Positions 37,371-48,463 of a stretch of DNA of 64,000 nucleotides are shown piece after piece. The notes under the pieces were generated by a model, which saw only the letters and a list, made by a program, of their open reading frames with translations, made no database searches and was not told the DNA's origin. This DNA is from Rhodobacterales bacterium. GTDB lineage: Bacteria > Pseudomonadota > Alphaproteobacteria > Rhodobacterales > Rhodobacteraceae. Positions within the stretch are counted from its first letter, which is position 1. Each line of letters starts with the position of its first letter. The translations under genes and the position numbers were made by a program. The DNA lies in NCBI GenBank assembly GCA_025362795.1, contig JANYFE010000051.1, positions 1 through 64,000 of the forward strand, written 5' to 3'.

Positions 37371-38252
37371 ATGATGCGCAAGGAAAGACTTGATGGGTTG
37401 GGACTTGCCGTACTGCTGGGTGTGACGCTTCTCTTTGCCGTTAACCAGATCGTGATCAAACTGGCCAATCAGGGCTTTCAGCCGGTATTCTTTGCCGGGG
37501 CACGCTCGACCCTTGCCATTGCCTTCGTCGGCGGCTGGCTTTGGTATCGAGGGCTCATGGATCGGGTGAAATGGGCCGACCTTGGCCCCGGTCTGGCGAT
37601 TGGCACCGTCTTTGCCGTGGAATTCTTGGGCCTGTTTCTGGCGCTTGACCTGACCACCGTGGGCCGGGCCGCGCTGATATTGAATTCCATGCCGGTCTGG
37701 ATTGCCGTTCTTGCGCATTTCTTCCTGCCCGGCGAACGCGCAACCCCGATAAAGGCGGCAGGCCTCGCCATCGTCTTCACCGGCACTGCCTGGGCAATCC
37801 TGTCCAAGACCACCGTGGGCACCCCCAGCCTCTTGGGCGACTTTTGTGCCCTGATCGGCGCGTGGGGCTGGGCAGGCACCGCCTTTCTCGCCCGCAAGAC
37901 CCGCCTCAGCCGCGCCGGCCCCGAGGCACAGCTGTTCTGGATGGTCCTTGTCTCTGCCCCGCTTTTGTTGCTCGCGGCCCCGTTGTTCGGGCCCCTGATC
38001 CGCGACGTCCAGCCGGTCGATTACTTCTGGCTGCTGTTTCAGGCCGCAGCCGTGGTGGCGGGCGGTTTCATCAGCTGGCTTTGGTTGTTTTCGGTCTACC
38101 CCGCATCGACCGTCGCCAGCTTTTCCGGCCTTACTCCGATCTTCGCCATTCTTTTGGGGCGCATCATTTTTAACGAACCGTTGTCGCCAAGCCTCATCGG
38201 GGCTGCAACACTGGTGTCGGGGGGAATCATCCTGATCAATCGTCGGGCGTAA
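37371..38252 (+). CDS. EamA/DMT family transporter
   Basis: The 293-residue protein has ten membrane spans with two EamA domains (VLLGVTLLFAVNQIVIKLANQGFQPVFFAGARSTLA first; SGLTPIFAILLGRIIFNEPLSPSLIGAATLVSGGIILI last). The substrate is unknown. The frame opens upstream to about 37206, overlapping the divergent fur start. I place the start at the Met pair just before the first span, preceded by GGGGAC. The actual N-terminus could be at ATG 37248. Confidence 0.85.
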   Translation: MMRKERLDGLGLAVLLGVTLLFAVNQIVIKLANQGFQPVFFAGARSTLAIAFVGGWLWYRGLMDRVKWADLGPGLAIGTVFAVEFLGLFLALDLTTVGRAALILNSMPVWIAVLAHFFLPGERATPIKAAGLAIVFTGTAWAILSKTTVGTPSLLGDFCALIGAWGWAGTAFLARKTRLSRAGPEAQLFWMVLVSAPLLLLAAPLFGPLIRDVQPVDYFWLLFQAAAVVAGGFISWLWLFSVYPASTVASFSGLTPIFAILLGRIIFNEPLSPSLIGAATLVSGGIILINRRA

Positions 38253-38714
38253 TTCACGCCACGAATCGCGCTGGAGTTGCAATTCGACAGTTCACCCAAA
38301 ATCTTATCCACAGGTGGCAAAGTGGCTTCTAGCCTTGAATTTTCTCGCGCCATCCCACCTGCGCCAACAGCTTGTCCACCGTTCCACCCACAGCCCACCC
38401 AGGACGCGTCATCACGCCACCCCTAGACATCCCCGCATCGTCAAGCACAAAATCTTGGGGGTAAGTGTAAAATTTCCGTTGATGACACACAAATTATAGA
38501 TCAGTTTGGCCAGGTCGGATTAGGGCGCTCTGAAATCGCCCGGTCCGAGGGGAAACGCACAGCCAGCGTCACGACCACTGCAAGGGTCCGTCGGTCTTTT
38601 TCGAAAGACGGACGCATAGGGCTGTTTGGGTCTTCGACGTAGGGACAGTGAACCATTGGCGTGTCGGACGGGGCTGCGAAAAGCCTTGCCGCAATATAGG
38701 GACAGACGGGGCAA
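38253..38714 (+). promoter_or_regulatory. Long leader region of nrdJ
   Basis: The 462-bp gap has no supported gene. It contains a perfect DnaA-box sequence at 38304-38312, an AT-rich stretch around 38485-38505 that could hold the promoter, and a GTCCGTC/GACGGAC stem at 38586-38613 with an inner TTT-TTCG-AAA. I looked for a cobalamin riboswitch and did not find its core. Confidence 0.4.
38304..38312 (+). promoter_or_regulatory. DnaA-box-like site
   Basis: TTATCCACA is the canonical DnaA 9-mer. It stands about 400 bp upstream of nrdJ. One site is weak evidence by chance expectation, but DnaA control of ribonucleotide reductase is known in E. coli. Confidence 0.35.
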
Positions 38715-41700
38715 ATGAAGATCGAGCGCAAGTTTACCGCAGCGGAAACCGGGGCCTATGGCACCATCCCATTCAACCTGACCACGTCTGAAATCCGCAA
38801 CCCGGATGGCAAGGTCGTGTTCCGCAACGAAGCGGTCGAAGTGCCCGAAGGATGGAGCCAGGTCGCCGCCGACGTTCTGGCCCAAAAATACTTCCGCAAA
38901 GCTGGTGTTCCCGCCCGCTCGCGCCGCGTCAAGGAAGCCGGCGTGCCCAAATTCCTCTGGCGCTCTGTCCCCGACGAAGTGGCGCTGGATGCCTTGCCGA
39001 AAGAGGAACGCTTTGTCGGCGAAACCTCCGCCAAACAAGTGTTCGACCGCCTCGCCGGGGCCTGGACCTATTGGGGCTGGAAGGGTGGCTATTTCACCAC
39101 CGAATCCGACGCCCGCGCCTACTATGACGAAATGCGCTTCATGCTGGCCCGCCAGATAGCTGCGCCGAACTCGCCGCAATGGTTCAACACCGGCCTGCAC
39201 TGGGCCTACGGCGTCGATGGCCCCGCGCAGGGGCACTATTATGTCGAACACACCACAGGCGAACTCACCAAATCCACCTCCGCCTACGAACACCCCCAGC
39301 CCCACGCCTGCTTCATCCAGTCGGTCAAGGATGACCTCGTGGGCGACGGCGGCATCATGGACCTGTGGGTCCGCGAAGCGCGTCTCTTCAAATACGGCTC
39401 CGGCACCGGCACCAATTTCTCCTCGCTCCGTGGCGAAGGCGAACGTCTGTCCGGCGGCGGCAAATCCTCCGGCCTGATGGGCTTTCTGAAAATAGGCGAC
39501 CGTTCTGCAGGCGCGATCAAATCCGGCGGCACCACGCGACGCGCAGCCAAAATGGTGATCTGCGACATGGATCACCCCGATATCGAGGCTTTCATCAACT
39601 GGAAGGTCATCGAAGAACAAAAAGTCGCTTCCCTCGTCGCTGGGTCCAAGGCCCATGAAGCCCGCCTGAATGATATCTTCGCCGCGATCCGCACCTGGGA
39701 TGGCACGCAGGCCGACGCCGTCGACCCCGTCAAGAACCCCGCATTGAAAGCCGCGATCAAGGCCGCTAAAAAGGCTATGATCCCCGACACTTACACGTTC
39801 CGCGTCCTGCAATACGCGAAACAGGGCTTCACCAGCATCGAATTCCCGACCTATGACACCGATTGGGACAGCGAAGCCTACATGACCGTCAGCGGTCAGA
39901 ACTCCAACAACTCGGTCCGCGTCACCGACGCTTTCCTCAAGGCCGTCAAGGATGACGCCCCGTGGGAATTGATCCGTCGCACCGACGGCAAGATTGCCAA
40001 AACCACCTCGGCCCGCGAATTGTGGGACCAGATCGGCCACGCCGCCTGGGCCTGCGCCGACCCCGGCATCCAGTTCCACGACACCGTTAACGCCTGGCAC
40101 ACCTGCCCCGAAGATGGCGCGATCCGCGGCTCCAACCCATGCTCCGAATACATGTTCCTTGATGACACTGCCTGCAACCTCGCCTCGATGAACTTGCTGA
40201 CCTTCCACAAAGGCGGCACATTCGACGCCGAAGGTTACATGCATGCGTCTCGCCTCTGGACCGTGACGCTGGAAATCTCGGTGATGATGGCGCAGTTCCC
40301 GTCCAAGGAAATCGCCCAACTCTCCTATGACTTCCGCACCCTTGGCCTCGGCTATGCCAACATCGGCGGGCTTTTGATGAACATGGGCCTTGGCTACGAC
40401 AGCAAAGAGGGCCGCGCCCTCTGCGGTGCCCTGACCGCCATCATGACCGGCGTGGCCTATGCGACCAGTGCAGAGATGGCCCGCGAGCTTGGCGCTTTCC
40501 CGGGCCACGCCCGCAACGCCGCCCATATGCTGCGCGTCATCCGCAACCACCGCGCCGCCGCCTATGGCAAAACCGCCGGATACGAGGAACTCAACGTCGC
40601 ACCGGTAGCCCTCGACCACATCAACTGCCCCGACCAAAGCCTTGTATCCTTGGCACAATCCGCCTGGGATGAAGCCTTGGCGTTGGGAGAGGCGCATGGC
40701 TACCGCAACGCCCAAACCACCGTCATCGCCCCCACCGGCACCATCGGTCTGGTGATGGATTGCGACACCACCGGCATCGAGCCCGACTTCGCGCTGGTGA
40801 AATTCAAGAAACTCGCAGGCGGCGGCTATTTCAAGATCATCAACCAATCCGTCCCGGCAGCCTTGGAAAAACTCGGCTACCCGACCTCGCAAATCGCCGA
40901 AATCATCGCCTATGCCGTGGGCCACGGTTCCATTGGCAACTGCCCCGGCATCAACACCACCGCACTTGTCAGCCGTGGCTTCGGCCCGGCTGAGATCGAA
41001 AAGATCGAAGCCGCCCTGCCCGCCGCATTTGATATCCGCTTCGTGTTCAACCAGTGGACCCTTGGCGAAGACTTCTGCCTCAAGACCCTGAAAATCCCCG
41101 CCGAAAAACTCGCCGACCCGACCTTCGACCTGCTGCAACACCTTGGCTTCACCAAGGCGCAAGTCGCCGCCGCCAATGACCATATCGTAGGCTCAATGAC
41201 GCTGGAAGGTGCCCCGCACCTCCACAAACGCCACTATTCCGTCTTCGATTGCGCCAACGCCTGCGGCAAGACCGGCAAACGCTTCCTGTCGGTTGAAAGC
41301 CACATCTACATGATGGCCGCCGCCCAGTCCTTCATCTCGGGTGCCATCTCCAAAACCATCAACATGCCCAACAATGCCTCCATCGGCGACGCCTTGGCCG
41401 CCTATGAACTGTCATGGTCCCTCGGCATCAAGGCCAACGCCCTTTACCGCGACGGATCGAAACTGAGCCAACCGCTCGCCTCCGCTTTGGTGGAAGACGA
41501 TGACGAGGCCGAAGAAATCCTCGCCACCGGCTCCAACCACGAAAAAGCCATCACCCTCGCCGAAAAGATCGTCGAAAAGATCATCATCAAGGAAGTCATC
41601 CGCACCAACCGCGAAAAACTCCCCGAGCGGCGCAAGGGCTATACCCAAAAAGCCATCGTCGGCGGCCACAAGGTCTACCTGCGTACTGGCGAATACGTCG

Positions 41701-42428
41701 ACGGCCGTCTGGGTGAGATTTTCATCGACATGCACAAGGAAGGTGCGGGCTTCCGCGCCATGATGAACAACTTCGCCATCGCGATCTCGGTCGGCCTGCA
41801 ATACGGCGTGCCGCTGGAGGAATATGTCGAAGCCTTCACCTTCACCCGCTTTGAACCCGCGGGCATGGTTCAGGGCAACGACAGCGTGAAAAACGCGACC
41901 TCGATCCTCGACTACATCTTCCGCGAACTCGCGATCTCCTACCTCGACCGCACCGACCTCGCCCATGTCAAACCGACCGGCGCGTCCTTCGATGATCTGG
42001 GTCGCGGCGTGGAGGAAGGCAAACGCAACGTCAGCGAAGTCTCTGACGCCGCCGCCACGCGCGGGCTGGAGGTGTTGAAACAGATCTCCTCCACCGGCTA
42101 CTTGCGCAAGCGCGTGCCGCAGGAACTGGTCGTGCTGCAAGGCGGCATGGGCATGCAAGGCCTGGGCGGCGCGGGTGATCCGATGTCCAACCTGAACCTG
42201 CTGGTGCCAGAAACCGCCCGCGCGGCGATGGGCGGCGGCTTTGCCGCCCCCGTCGCGACCTACACCACCGCCCTGGCCTCCGGCACCGTCGGGATGGACC
42301 AGCGCGTCAAGGCCAAGATGCAAGGCTACGAAGGCGACCCCTGCGGCGAATGCGGCAACTACACGCTGGTGCGGAACGGCACCTGCATGAAATGCAACAC
42401 CTGCGGCGGGACGAGCGGGTGTAGCTGA
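38715..42428 (+). CDS. nrdJ: Adenosylcobalamin-dependent (class II) ribonucleotide reductase
   Basis: The 1237-residue enzyme makes deoxynucleotides from ribonucleotides using a B12-derived radical and works with or without oxygen. It has [14 protein letters not shown], the specificity region [16 protein letters not shown], the catalytic NPCSEY near residue 475 (with the other Cys in [10 protein letters not shown]), the glycine-rich [19 protein letters not shown], and a C-terminal Cys-rich tail ([23 protein letters not shown]) that recycles the active-site disulfide. It is of the long alphaproteobacterial form. The gene stands alone with a long leader. Confidence 0.96.
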   Translation: MKIERKFTAAETGAYGTIPFNLTTSEIRNPDGKVVFRNEAVEVPEGWSQVAADVLAQKYFRKAGVPARSRRVKEAGVPKFLWRSVPDEVALDALPKEERFVGETSAKQVFDRLAGAWTYWGWKGGYFTTESDARAYYDEMRFMLARQIAAPNSPQWFNTGLHWAYGVDGPAQGHYYVEHTTGELTKSTSAYEHPQPHACFIQSVKDDLVGDGGIMDLWVREARLFKYGSGTGTNFSSLRGEGERLSGGGKSSGLMGFLKIGDRSAGAIKSGGTTRRAAKMVICDMDHPDIEAFINWKVIEEQKVASLVAGSKAHEARLNDIFAAIRTWDGTQADAVDPVKNPALKAAIKAAKKAMIPDTYTFRVLQYAKQGFTSIEFPTYDTDWDSEAYMTVSGQNSNNSVRVTDAFLKAVKDDAPWELIRRTDGKIAKTTSARELWDQIGHAAWACADPGIQFHDTVNAWHTCPEDGAIRGSNPCSEYMFLDDTACNLASMNLLTFHKGGTFDAEGYMHASRLWTVTLEISVMMAQFPSKEIAQLSYDFRTLGLGYANIGGLLMNMGLGYDSKEGRALCGALTAIMTGVAYATSAEMARELGAFPGHARNAAHMLRVIRNHRAAAYGKTAGYEELNVAPVALDHINCPDQSLVSLAQSAWDEALALGEAHGYRNAQTTVIAPTGTIGLVMDCDTTGIEPDFALVKFKKLAGGGYFKIINQSVPAALEKLGYPTSQIAEIIAYAVGHGSIGNCPGINTTALVSRGFGPAEIEKIEAALPAAFDIRFVFNQWTLGEDFCLKTLKIPAEKLADPTFDLLQHLGFTKAQVAAANDHIVGSMTLEGAPHLHKRHYSVFDCANACGKTGKRFLSVESHIYMMAAAQSFISGAISKTINMPNNASIGDALAAYELSWSLGIKANALYRDGSKLSQPLASALVEDDDEAEEILATGSNHEKAITLAEKIVEKIIIKEVIRTNREKLPERRKGYTQKAIVGGHKVYLRTGEYVDGRLGEIFIDMHKEGAGFRAMMNNFAIAISVGLQYGVPLEEYVEAFTFTRFEPAGMVQGNDSVKNATSILDYIFRELAISYLDRTDLAHVKPTGASFDDLGRGVEEGKRNVSEVSDAAATRGLEVLKQISSTGYLRKRVPQELVVLQGGMGMQGLGGAGDPMSNLNLLVPETARAAMGGGFAAPVATYTTALASGTVGMDQRVKAKMQGYEGDPCGECGNYTLVRNGTCMKCNTCGGTSGCS

Positions 42429-42455
42429 CATAAGGTACGGCTGGGTCACCCCGCC

Positions 42456-42480
42456 GTTCACTCTGCTTGGCAGAGTGAAC
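42456..42480 (+). terminator. Perfect hairpin after nrdJ
   Basis: GTTCACTCTGC-TTG-GCAGAGTGAAC has an 11-bp perfect stem about 28 bp past the nrdJ stop. There is no T-run, so it may act as an RNA 3'-end stabiliser or a weak terminator. Confidence 0.55.
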
Positions 42481-42507
42481 ACTCCTACCCTATCCCCCAA
42501 ATTCATC

Positions 42508-42555
42508 TGTTCATAAATATCCCACAGGGGGTCCGGGGGATGTGAAATCCCCCGG
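42508..42555. repeat. Terminator-like repeat, copy 2
   Basis: CTGTTCATAAATATCCC is followed by GGGGGTCCGGGGG, and CCGGGGGAT/ATCCCCCGG forms a perfect 9-bp stem. It shares both sequence blocks with 32801-32842. The remaining bases to 42850 hold nothing I can support. Confidence 0.7.
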
Positions 42556-42850
42556 CTCTTAGGATGCTCCCCACGCGACCCGTTAGACCGCTCCGCCTGT
42601 CAGCGTGTCTGGACCTGTACCAAACGCAAACCCGACGCCGGCCAGAGCCCACCGTGAGATTCCCAACGTTTCCGGCAGGTTAACCTCTGCTCCCCCAACC
42701 GAATGGCGGCCCCGGTCGGCGCAGCACTGCCCCCCCCAAACCACGATTATCTTGCCCCCGCAGAAGATCTATCCCCGCAAACCCCGCAACCCAATCCTTG
42801 CGGCCCAACCGCTTCTGGTATCTCATGCTCCGCCAAAAGCGGAGGTTCCA

Positions 42851-44992
42851 ATGCCCCAACGTGTCAGCCGTGCCAGCCTGCAAGTCGATCAAATTCTTGC
42901 CGATTTTGTCGAATCCCGTGCCCTACCCGGCACTGGCATAGCCCAGGATCACTTCTGGCAAGGCTTTGCCGACCTGATCCACACTTTCGGCCCCCAAAAC
43001 CGCGCGCTCCTCGCCAAACGTGACCATCTGCAAACCCGTATCGACCAATGGCACATCGCCCACCGCGACCACCCCCACGACCCCGCAGCCTACCTGTCCT
43101 TTCTGCGTGAGATCGGCTATCTCCTTCCGGAACCTGACAATTTCCAGATCGACACAAAGAACGTCGACCCCGAAATAGCCGCAATCCCCGGCCCGCAACT
43201 CGTCGTGCCCATCACCAACGCCCGCTATGTGCTGAACGCCGCCAACGCCCGCTGGGGCAGCCTCTACGACGCCCTCTACGGCACCGACGCGATGGGTCCG
43301 GTCGTTGGCGGCCCCTATGACAAAGGCCGTGGTGCCCGCACCGTCGCCCGCGCCCGGGTTTTTCTGGACGAGGCTTTCCCGGTCCAGAACACCAGCCACG
43401 CCGACGCCCGCCGTTATTACGTCTCGAACGGCGCGCTGCTGATCGACGACCAACCCCTTGTAACCCCTGCGAAATTCGTAGGCTACAAAGGCAATCCCAA
43501 AGCGCCAGACTCTGTCCTTCTCGTCAACAACGGCCTTCACGTCGAACTCATCTTCGACCGCGCACACCTGATCGGCTCTCGCGATCAGGCCGCGCTGGCC
43601 GACATCGTCCTCGAATCTGCCGTGTCCGCCATCATGGACTGCGAAGACAGCGTCGCCTGCGTCGATGCCGAAGACAAAACTGCCGCCTACGCCAACTGGC
43701 TCGGCACCATGCAAGGCACCCTGACCGCCGATTTCTCCAAAGGCGGCCGTCCCGTAACCCGCGCCCTCAACCCGGATCGCACTTTCACCGCCCCCGATGG
43801 CAAGCCATTGAGTCTCAAAGGTCGCGCACTTTTGTGGATCCGCAACGTCGGCCACCTGATGACCAACCCCGCCATCCTCGACCGCGACGGACGCGAGGTG
43901 CCAGAGGGTCTGATGGACGCGATGATCACCACAATGATCGCCATGCACGATCTGCAAAAACCCGACGGCCTGCGCAATTCCCACCACGGGTCCGTCTATG
44001 TCGTCAAACCCAAGATGCACGGGCCAGAGGAAGTTGCCTTCACCGACGCCATTTTCACCAAGGTCGAAGCCATCCTTGGCCTCAAACAAAACACCGTCAA
44101 ACTCGGGGTGATGGACGAAGAGCGTCGCACCTCCGCCAATCTCAAAGCCTGCATCAAAGCTGCCAGGTCGCGGATTGCCTTCATAAACACCGGCTTTCTC
44201 GACCGCACCGGTGACGAGATTCATACCTCGATGGAGGCGGGGCCGTTTTCCCGCAAGGACTTCATCAAACGCAAGGCCTGGATCGGCGCTTACGAGAATC
44301 AGAACGTCGATATCGGGCTTGAATGCGGCCTGTCGGGCCGCGCCCAGATCGGCAAGGGCATGTGGGCCGCCCCCGACCTGATGGCCGCAATGCTGGAACA
44401 GAAAATCGACCACCCCAAGGCCGGGGCAAACTGCGCCTGGGTGCCCTCACCGACCGCCGCGACCCTGCATGCGTTGCACTACCACAAGGTTGACGTCTTT
44501 GCCGTGCAGCGTCGTCTCGCAGCGGGCGGGCGCCGCGCCTATGTTGAAACGCTGCTGGAAATCCCCCTCGCCGCCTATCGCCGCTGGACCGAAGCGCAGA
44601 TTGTGCAAGAGGTGGAAAACAACGCGCAAGGCATCCTCGGCTATGTCGTCCGATGGATTGATCAGGGCGTCGGCTGCTCCAAAGTACCCGACGTTCACGA
44701 CGTCGGATTGATGGAAGACCGCGCCACCTGCCGAATCTCCGCGCAACACATCGCCAACTGGCTGCATCATGGCATCGTGTCAGAACCGCAAGTCATCACC
44801 AGCCTGCGCAAAATGGCCGGGGTGGTGGACCGTCAAAACGCGGGCGATGCCGCCTATGAACCGATGGCTCCCGGGTTCAACGGCATCGCTTTCGCCGCCG
44901 CACTGGATCTGGTGCTGAAGGGTCGCGTGCAGCCCTCCGGCTACACCGAACCGATTCTGCACGCGCGTCGGCAAGAAAAGAAGTCCTCCTAG
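42851..44992 (+). CDS. glcB: Malate synthase G
   Basis: This glyoxylate-shunt enzyme joins glyoxylate and acetyl-CoA to malate. The 713-residue protein is G-type by length and motifs: [23 protein letters not shown]-like [11 protein letters not shown], the catalytic [36 protein letters not shown] and [25 protein letters not shown] five bases before ATG 42851 sets the start; the frame extends upstream without homology. It converges on bolA with a 4-bp overlap. Confidence 0.97.
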   Translation: MPQRVSRASLQVDQILADFVESRALPGTGIAQDHFWQGFADLIHTFGPQNRALLAKRDHLQTRIDQWHIAHRDHPHDPAAYLSFLREIGYLLPEPDNFQIDTKNVDPEIAAIPGPQLVVPITNARYVLNAANARWGSLYDALYGTDAMGPVVGGPYDKGRGARTVARARVFLDEAFPVQNTSHADARRYYVSNGALLIDDQPLVTPAKFVGYKGNPKAPDSVLLVNNGLHVELIFDRAHLIGSRDQAALADIVLESAVSAIMDCEDSVACVDAEDKTAAYANWLGTMQGTLTADFSKGGRPVTRALNPDRTFTAPDGKPLSLKGRALLWIRNVGHLMTNPAILDRDGREVPEGLMDAMITTMIAMHDLQKPDGLRNSHHGSVYVVKPKMHGPEEVAFTDAIFTKVEAILGLKQNTVKLGVMDEERRTSANLKACIKAARSRIAFINTGFLDRTGDEIHTSMEAGPFSRKDFIKRKAWIGAYENQNVDIGLECGLSGRAQIGKGMWAAPDLMAAMLEQKIDHPKAGANCAWVPSPTAATLHALHYHKVDVFAVQRRLAAGGRRAYVETLLEIPLAAYRRWTEAQIVQEVENNAQGILGYVVRWIDQGVGCSKVPDVHDVGLMEDRATCRISAQHIANWLHHGIVSEPQVITSLRKMAGVVDRQNAGDAAYEPMAPGFNGIAFAAALDLVLKGRVQPSGYTEPILHARRQEKKSS

Positions 44993-45240
44993 CCGATATC
45001 CAGCGCAATCGCGTGCACTCGCCGGTTCAAATCTCCCAAAGCGGTTTGAACCGCCCGGTGCCGTGTGACCCTTGTCATCGCCGCCAAAACGTCGGCACGG
45101 ATGTGAATCGCAAAATGGCTCTCGCCCGAACCATCATCGCCGCCGTGCCCGGCATGTTTGTGGCTTTCGTTCCTGACCACCAGTTCGGTCGGCGAAAAGG
45201 CGCGGGTCAGCCGCGTTGTGATCTCTTCAGTGACGGACAT
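44989..45240 (-). CDS. bolA: BolA family protein
   Basis: The 83-residue protein has the class II KH-like BolA fold with [13 protein letters not shown] and [29 protein letters not shown]. The conserved His residues can bind a [2Fe-2S] cluster with a monothiol glutaredoxin. The start at MSVTEEI is fixed by family length and GGGGAAAG upstream; longer forms would run into the J-domain gene. It is divergent to that gene, a neighbourhood conserved in the family. Confidence 0.92.
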   Translation of the reverse strand: MSVTEEITTRLTRAFSPTELVVRNESHKHAGHGGDDGSGESHFAIHIRADVLAAMTRVTRHRAVQTALGDLNRRVHAIALDIG

Positions 45241-45310
45241 GCGTCGCTTTCCCCTTCTATCTGCTGACAAAACGCTTAAGCTTGTGGCCCAGAGTCGGAA
45301 AGGCCGTTTA

Positions 45311-45943
45311 ATGACCAGTCGCCCCCCTTTTGAATTCGACATCCGCGTTTCGTCCGATAAGGCCAAGCGCAAAACCGGGCGTCGGGGTATGTCCGGGGCG
45401 TTCGACACTTCAACCAAGGGATGCGATTTTCCGGGCTGCAAGGAAAAGGGGGCCTACCGCGCCCCGAAATCGCCGGACCATCTGGATGAATTCTTCTGGT
45501 TCTGCCGCGACCACGTCCGCGAGTATAACCTCAAATGGAATTTCTTCGGCGCCGCCACGGACGAGGAATTTCAGAAGCTCCTGGAAAAAGACCGCTTGTG
45601 GGAACGCGAAACCAAACCGTTTTCCCGCAAGGACGACGGCCGCGCTTGGGCCCGGCTTGGCGTGGATGATCCGATGCAGTTGTTGGGACCAAATGCCACG
45701 CAAAGCCCCGGCAAGCCGGTGTCCAACACCACCCGCAAACTGCCCGCCCCAGAACGCAAGGCGGTCGAGATTCTGGATGCGCGCGACACCTGGACAAAAA
45801 CTGAAATCCGAAAGCAATACAAGAGCTTGGTCAAGGATCTTCATCCAGATATGAACGGCGGCGACCGGTCTGACGAGGAACGCTTGCAAGAAGTTGTCTG
45901 GGCTTGGGATCAACTGAAAGACAGTCGCTATTTCAAGGAATAG
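45311..45943 (+). CDS. J-domain (DnaJ-like) protein
   Basis: The 210-residue protein has a C-terminal J domain of about 60 residues (WTKTEIRKQYKSLVKDLHPDMNGG, with the HPD motif needed to stimulate Hsp70). The N-terminal part carries CDFPGCKEKGAYRAP, a possible zinc-binding Cys pair, and FFWFCRDHVREYNLKW. It is not a full DnaJ, since the G/F and zinc-finger domains are absent. The client is unknown; the position between bolA and cobS is common in Rhodobacterales. The start at MTSRPPFEFD fits the family. Confidence 0.9.
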   Translation: MTSRPPFEFDIRVSSDKAKRKTGRRGMSGAFDTSTKGCDFPGCKEKGAYRAPKSPDHLDEFFWFCRDHVREYNLKWNFFGAATDEEFQKLLEKDRLWERETKPFSRKDDGRAWARLGVDDPMQLLGPNATQSPGKPVSNTTRKLPAPERKAVEILDARDTWTKTEIRKQYKSLVKDLHPDMNGGDRSDEERLQEVVWAWDQLKDSRYFKE

Positions 45944-45945
45944 CG

Positions 45946-47607
45946 TCAGGCGTGCCGGATGAAATCATACTTCAAAAGCCAGATCAGCACACGTTCCACA
46001 TACATCGGCTGAAACCGGGTCGCGCCTGAAATCACTTCAACTCCGGTGCTGTTCGCCCCGCGTGCCGTGATCACGGCCAGCACGGCCGCAATCTGATCTG
46101 TCGTGGCAAAATGCCGGTTCAACGCCTGATAATTGCGCAGCGCCAGCAGATCCCGCAACCCAGTGCGGCCGGTCAGATCGCTGGCGACAAAACGCGCGTC
46201 AGCAAAATTGGCTGTTTCGGTCGGATAGCCCTGAAACAACAACGTCGGAGAGGGCGCGATCGGCAAAGCATGCCCCGCAATCCGCACCGCCGCATCCCCC
46301 GCAGCCCGCCGTTTGGCGTCCTGCTCGCCCCACAACTCCTGAAACTGCGGGATCACCACCGCCCAGTCATAAACCGCCCGCGCCTTTGCCTGCGCCGCCT
46401 GCCCCATACGACGCCGCAGGTCCGGGTTCTGCGCAAAAAGCAAAATCTGCCGCGTCATGTCCCGCACATCCACCTCGGTCATCGCCGAAACCGCTGCACA
46501 ATATTGCGAATAGTCGTCTACGCCCCCCTGCAACCGCAACGCCTCATTGGCCAGATGGTGCGGCCCCAACATTCGCGTCCTGACCCGAAAGCCCACATCC
46601 GGTGTGACAGTGTCCTTCATGCCATCCCAGTCCGACACCAGCAACGGCAGTCCCGCGGCCATACCCTCCAGCGGGGCAAGGCCAAAGGTTTCTTGAATGT
46701 TATCAATCATGAACAGAAAGACATCTGCTGCCGACAACGCGGCCCTGCGGTCTTCTGCCAGCGCACCATCCAAAAGCAGAAATCCGACATCCGGCATCAG
46801 CCTGGCTGCGCCCTCGACAAAAACCGTCTTGGCATAGGCGTGTCGAAACAGCCCGCAAAACACCACATGCAGCTTTTGTCCCGGCTTCAACCCATCTTGC
46901 GCCGCCTGCATCGCCAGATAGATCGGCAGCGGATCGAATTTCTCATGTGGGGTCAGGCGGGCGATCGTGGTGAAAACCACATCCTCCGCGCCGCAACCCA
47001 GTCGGTCACGCAGCGATTGCCGCGCCACCGGGTCCGGCACAAAATCGTCGCAATGAATGCCCAGCGGAATGACCGGAAACATCGGCCGCGGCGGCGGAGC
47101 AGCGCGAAAACGCTGCCGGACATGGGCGTCGATCAAGTCCATCTGCACCGAAACCGCGGCCTGCACCGCAGTGGATGTGCAGATCACCGCGTCCCATTCC
47201 ATCACCGGCGCCATGCGCAGATCGAAAAACCCCTGCATGATACCCATGGTCGACGTGGTGTGGGTGATCCCGCACACCGCCCAGGCATCCGAACCGTAAT
47301 CGGCGCGCCGCCACGCCTCGCCGGCGATATTGGCCGCCGGATAAAACAGGTTGGTCAACGGCGCGATACTGCCGGGCCGCGCCAACCCGACCGGCCGCAG
47401 TTTCTTGTCCGGGCGCAACGCCTGCACCAGTGTTTCGACTTCGGCGGCTTCGGAATTGGCCTTGGCAAGGATGACAAACTCTTCCACCGCGCCGTGGCGC
47501 AGGTAGCCTTTCAGAAAACTCTCGCCCGCCACCCTGCGGCCATTGATGCCTTTGACGGCGGGCGCATAGCCGTCCGATGCGTAGAAAATCGCCGCATTCG
47601 CCTTCAT
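45946..47607 (-). CDS. Glycosyltransferase family 4-like protein
   Basis: The 553-residue protein has a GT-B fold pattern: an N-terminal domain with GINGRRVAGESFLKGYLRHG, then VVFTTIARLTPHEKFDPLPIYLA at the linker, and a nucleotide-sugar site with FMIDNIQETFGLAPLEGMAAGLPLLVSDWDGMKDTV (E-x7-E of GT4). The C-terminal 150 residues are specific to this subgroup. The start ATG overlaps the stop of the upstream methyltransferase gene by 4 bp. Donor and acceptor are unknown; a surface polysaccharide or glycolipid role is inferred. Confidence 0.85.
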   Translation of the reverse strand: MKANAAIFYASDGYAPAVKGINGRRVAGESFLKGYLRHGAVEEFVILAKANSEAAEVETLVQALRPDKKLRPVGLARPGSIAPLTNLFYPAANIAGEAWRRADYGSDAWAVCGITHTTSTMGIMQGFFDLRMAPVMEWDAVICTSTAVQAAVSVQMDLIDAHVRQRFRAAPPPRPMFPVIPLGIHCDDFVPDPVARQSLRDRLGCGAEDVVFTTIARLTPHEKFDPLPIYLAMQAAQDGLKPGQKLHVVFCGLFRHAYAKTVFVEGAARLMPDVGFLLLDGALAEDRRAALSAADVFLFMIDNIQETFGLAPLEGMAAGLPLLVSDWDGMKDTVTPDVGFRVRTRMLGPHHLANEALRLQGGVDDYSQYCAAVSAMTEVDVRDMTRQILLFAQNPDLRRRMGQAAQAKARAVYDWAVVIPQFQELWGEQDAKRRAAGDAAVRIAGHALPIAPSPTLLFQGYPTETANFADARFVASDLTGRTGLRDLLALRNYQALNRHFATTDQIAAVLAVITARGANSTGVEVISGATRFQPMYVERVLIWLLKYDFIRHA

Positions 47608-48401
47608 TTGCGCTGCATCCACAACCAAGGTGTCGGCCCGCCCCGCCACTCCCAAAGCGCTATCAAACGGTCAAGGTCGCTCAGGGTCTCCATCCAGTCC
47701 GGCAAGTCGGCGCTGATCTGACGGTTAAGCCGGGTGATCTGGTGGCTTGCCGCAAATCGGCCGGCGATCAGTCCCGACAGCCCCGGCAGCATCACATCAT
47801 GGGTTTCCACCAGAATATCCGCAGCCAGCAGGCCCGGCGCCAGCACCGGGTCCAGCAGCACCGCCTCCGCCCCTTCGATGTCGCACAGGACCAGCGTTGG
47901 CTGGTCGGCACAGACCCCAAAATCGGCATGGTCCATCCGCCCGCCAATGACGACCCGGTCCGCCACGCCATTCCGCTCTGCCAGCTTTCCGCACAGCACC
48001 TGCGCCTTGGGGTTTTCGTCCCGGGCCCAGACCCGGGCCTCCGGCATGCGCCGCGCCAGACCCACCGCATAGTACCCTTCGGCACAGCCCACATCGATCA
48101 CCAGCGGATAAGCGCGGGCGACGATTTCCTCAATCACCGGCGCAAGGCTCGCCTCGTAACAGCCAAGCAGCCGCGCCGAACGTGACCCTTCAGAGGCGCG
48201 GATGGCATAATCCATGCCTTTGAACGGGCCAGACAGCACAACGCTGCCCGAGCGTTCCAAGATCGTATTGGCAAGCAGCTCTGCCCGCCACTTTGCCAAA
48301 TGCCGCAGCGCGGCGGCAAGCTGGGCGGCATCCGCGGGCGCTGCGGCAATTTTGCGCAGGGCCTCCGTTGCGGCAATGGTCAGCGGCGAGGCAGGGGGCA
48401 C
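47604..48401 (-). CDS. SAM-dependent methyltransferase
   Basis: The 265-residue class I methyltransferase has motif I VIDVGCAEGYYAVGLA near residue 105, an acidic motif II region with ARDENPKAQ, and a post-I LVLCDIEGAEAVLLDP, similar to FkbM-type enzymes. It precedes and overlaps the glycosyltransferase gene, so they form a two-gene operon, presumably modifying the same glycan or glycolipid. Its substrate is unknown. Confidence 0.82.
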   Translation of the reverse strand: MPPASPLTIAATEALRKIAAAPADAAQLAAALRHLAKWRAELLANTILERSGSVVLSGPFKGMDYAIRASEGSRSARLLGCYEASLAPVIEEIVARAYPLVIDVGCAEGYYAVGLARRMPEARVWARDENPKAQVLCGKLAERNGVADRVVIGGRMDHADFGVCADQPTLVLCDIEGAEAVLLDPVLAPGLLAADILVETHDVMLPGLSGLIAGRFAASHQITRLNRQISADLPDWMETLSDLDRLIALWEWRGGPTPWLWMQRK

Positions 48402-48463
48402 AAGCGGGGCTCCTAAATGTTTCCCCTATGGATAGCGGTGACACCCTGCCCTGTCCACTCTAG

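Noticed and set aside
38485-38505. NrdR-box-like AT-rich stretch
   Set aside because: ACACAAATTATAG differs from the NrdR consensus at several positions and no second box at proper spacing was found.
38253-38714. Possible cobalamin riboswitch upstream of the B12-dependent reductase
   Set aside because: A CCACTG-like string exists at 38573, but the conserved core and the B12 box with its flanking helices could not be laid out. B12-dependent enzymes are also not the usual targets of this switch.
38520-41183. Very long open frame antisense to nrdJ (about 890 codons)
   Set aside because: High-GC genes create open antisense frames. The translation is Gly/Val/Asp-rich without domains, and the sense strand holds an intact, highly conserved enzyme.
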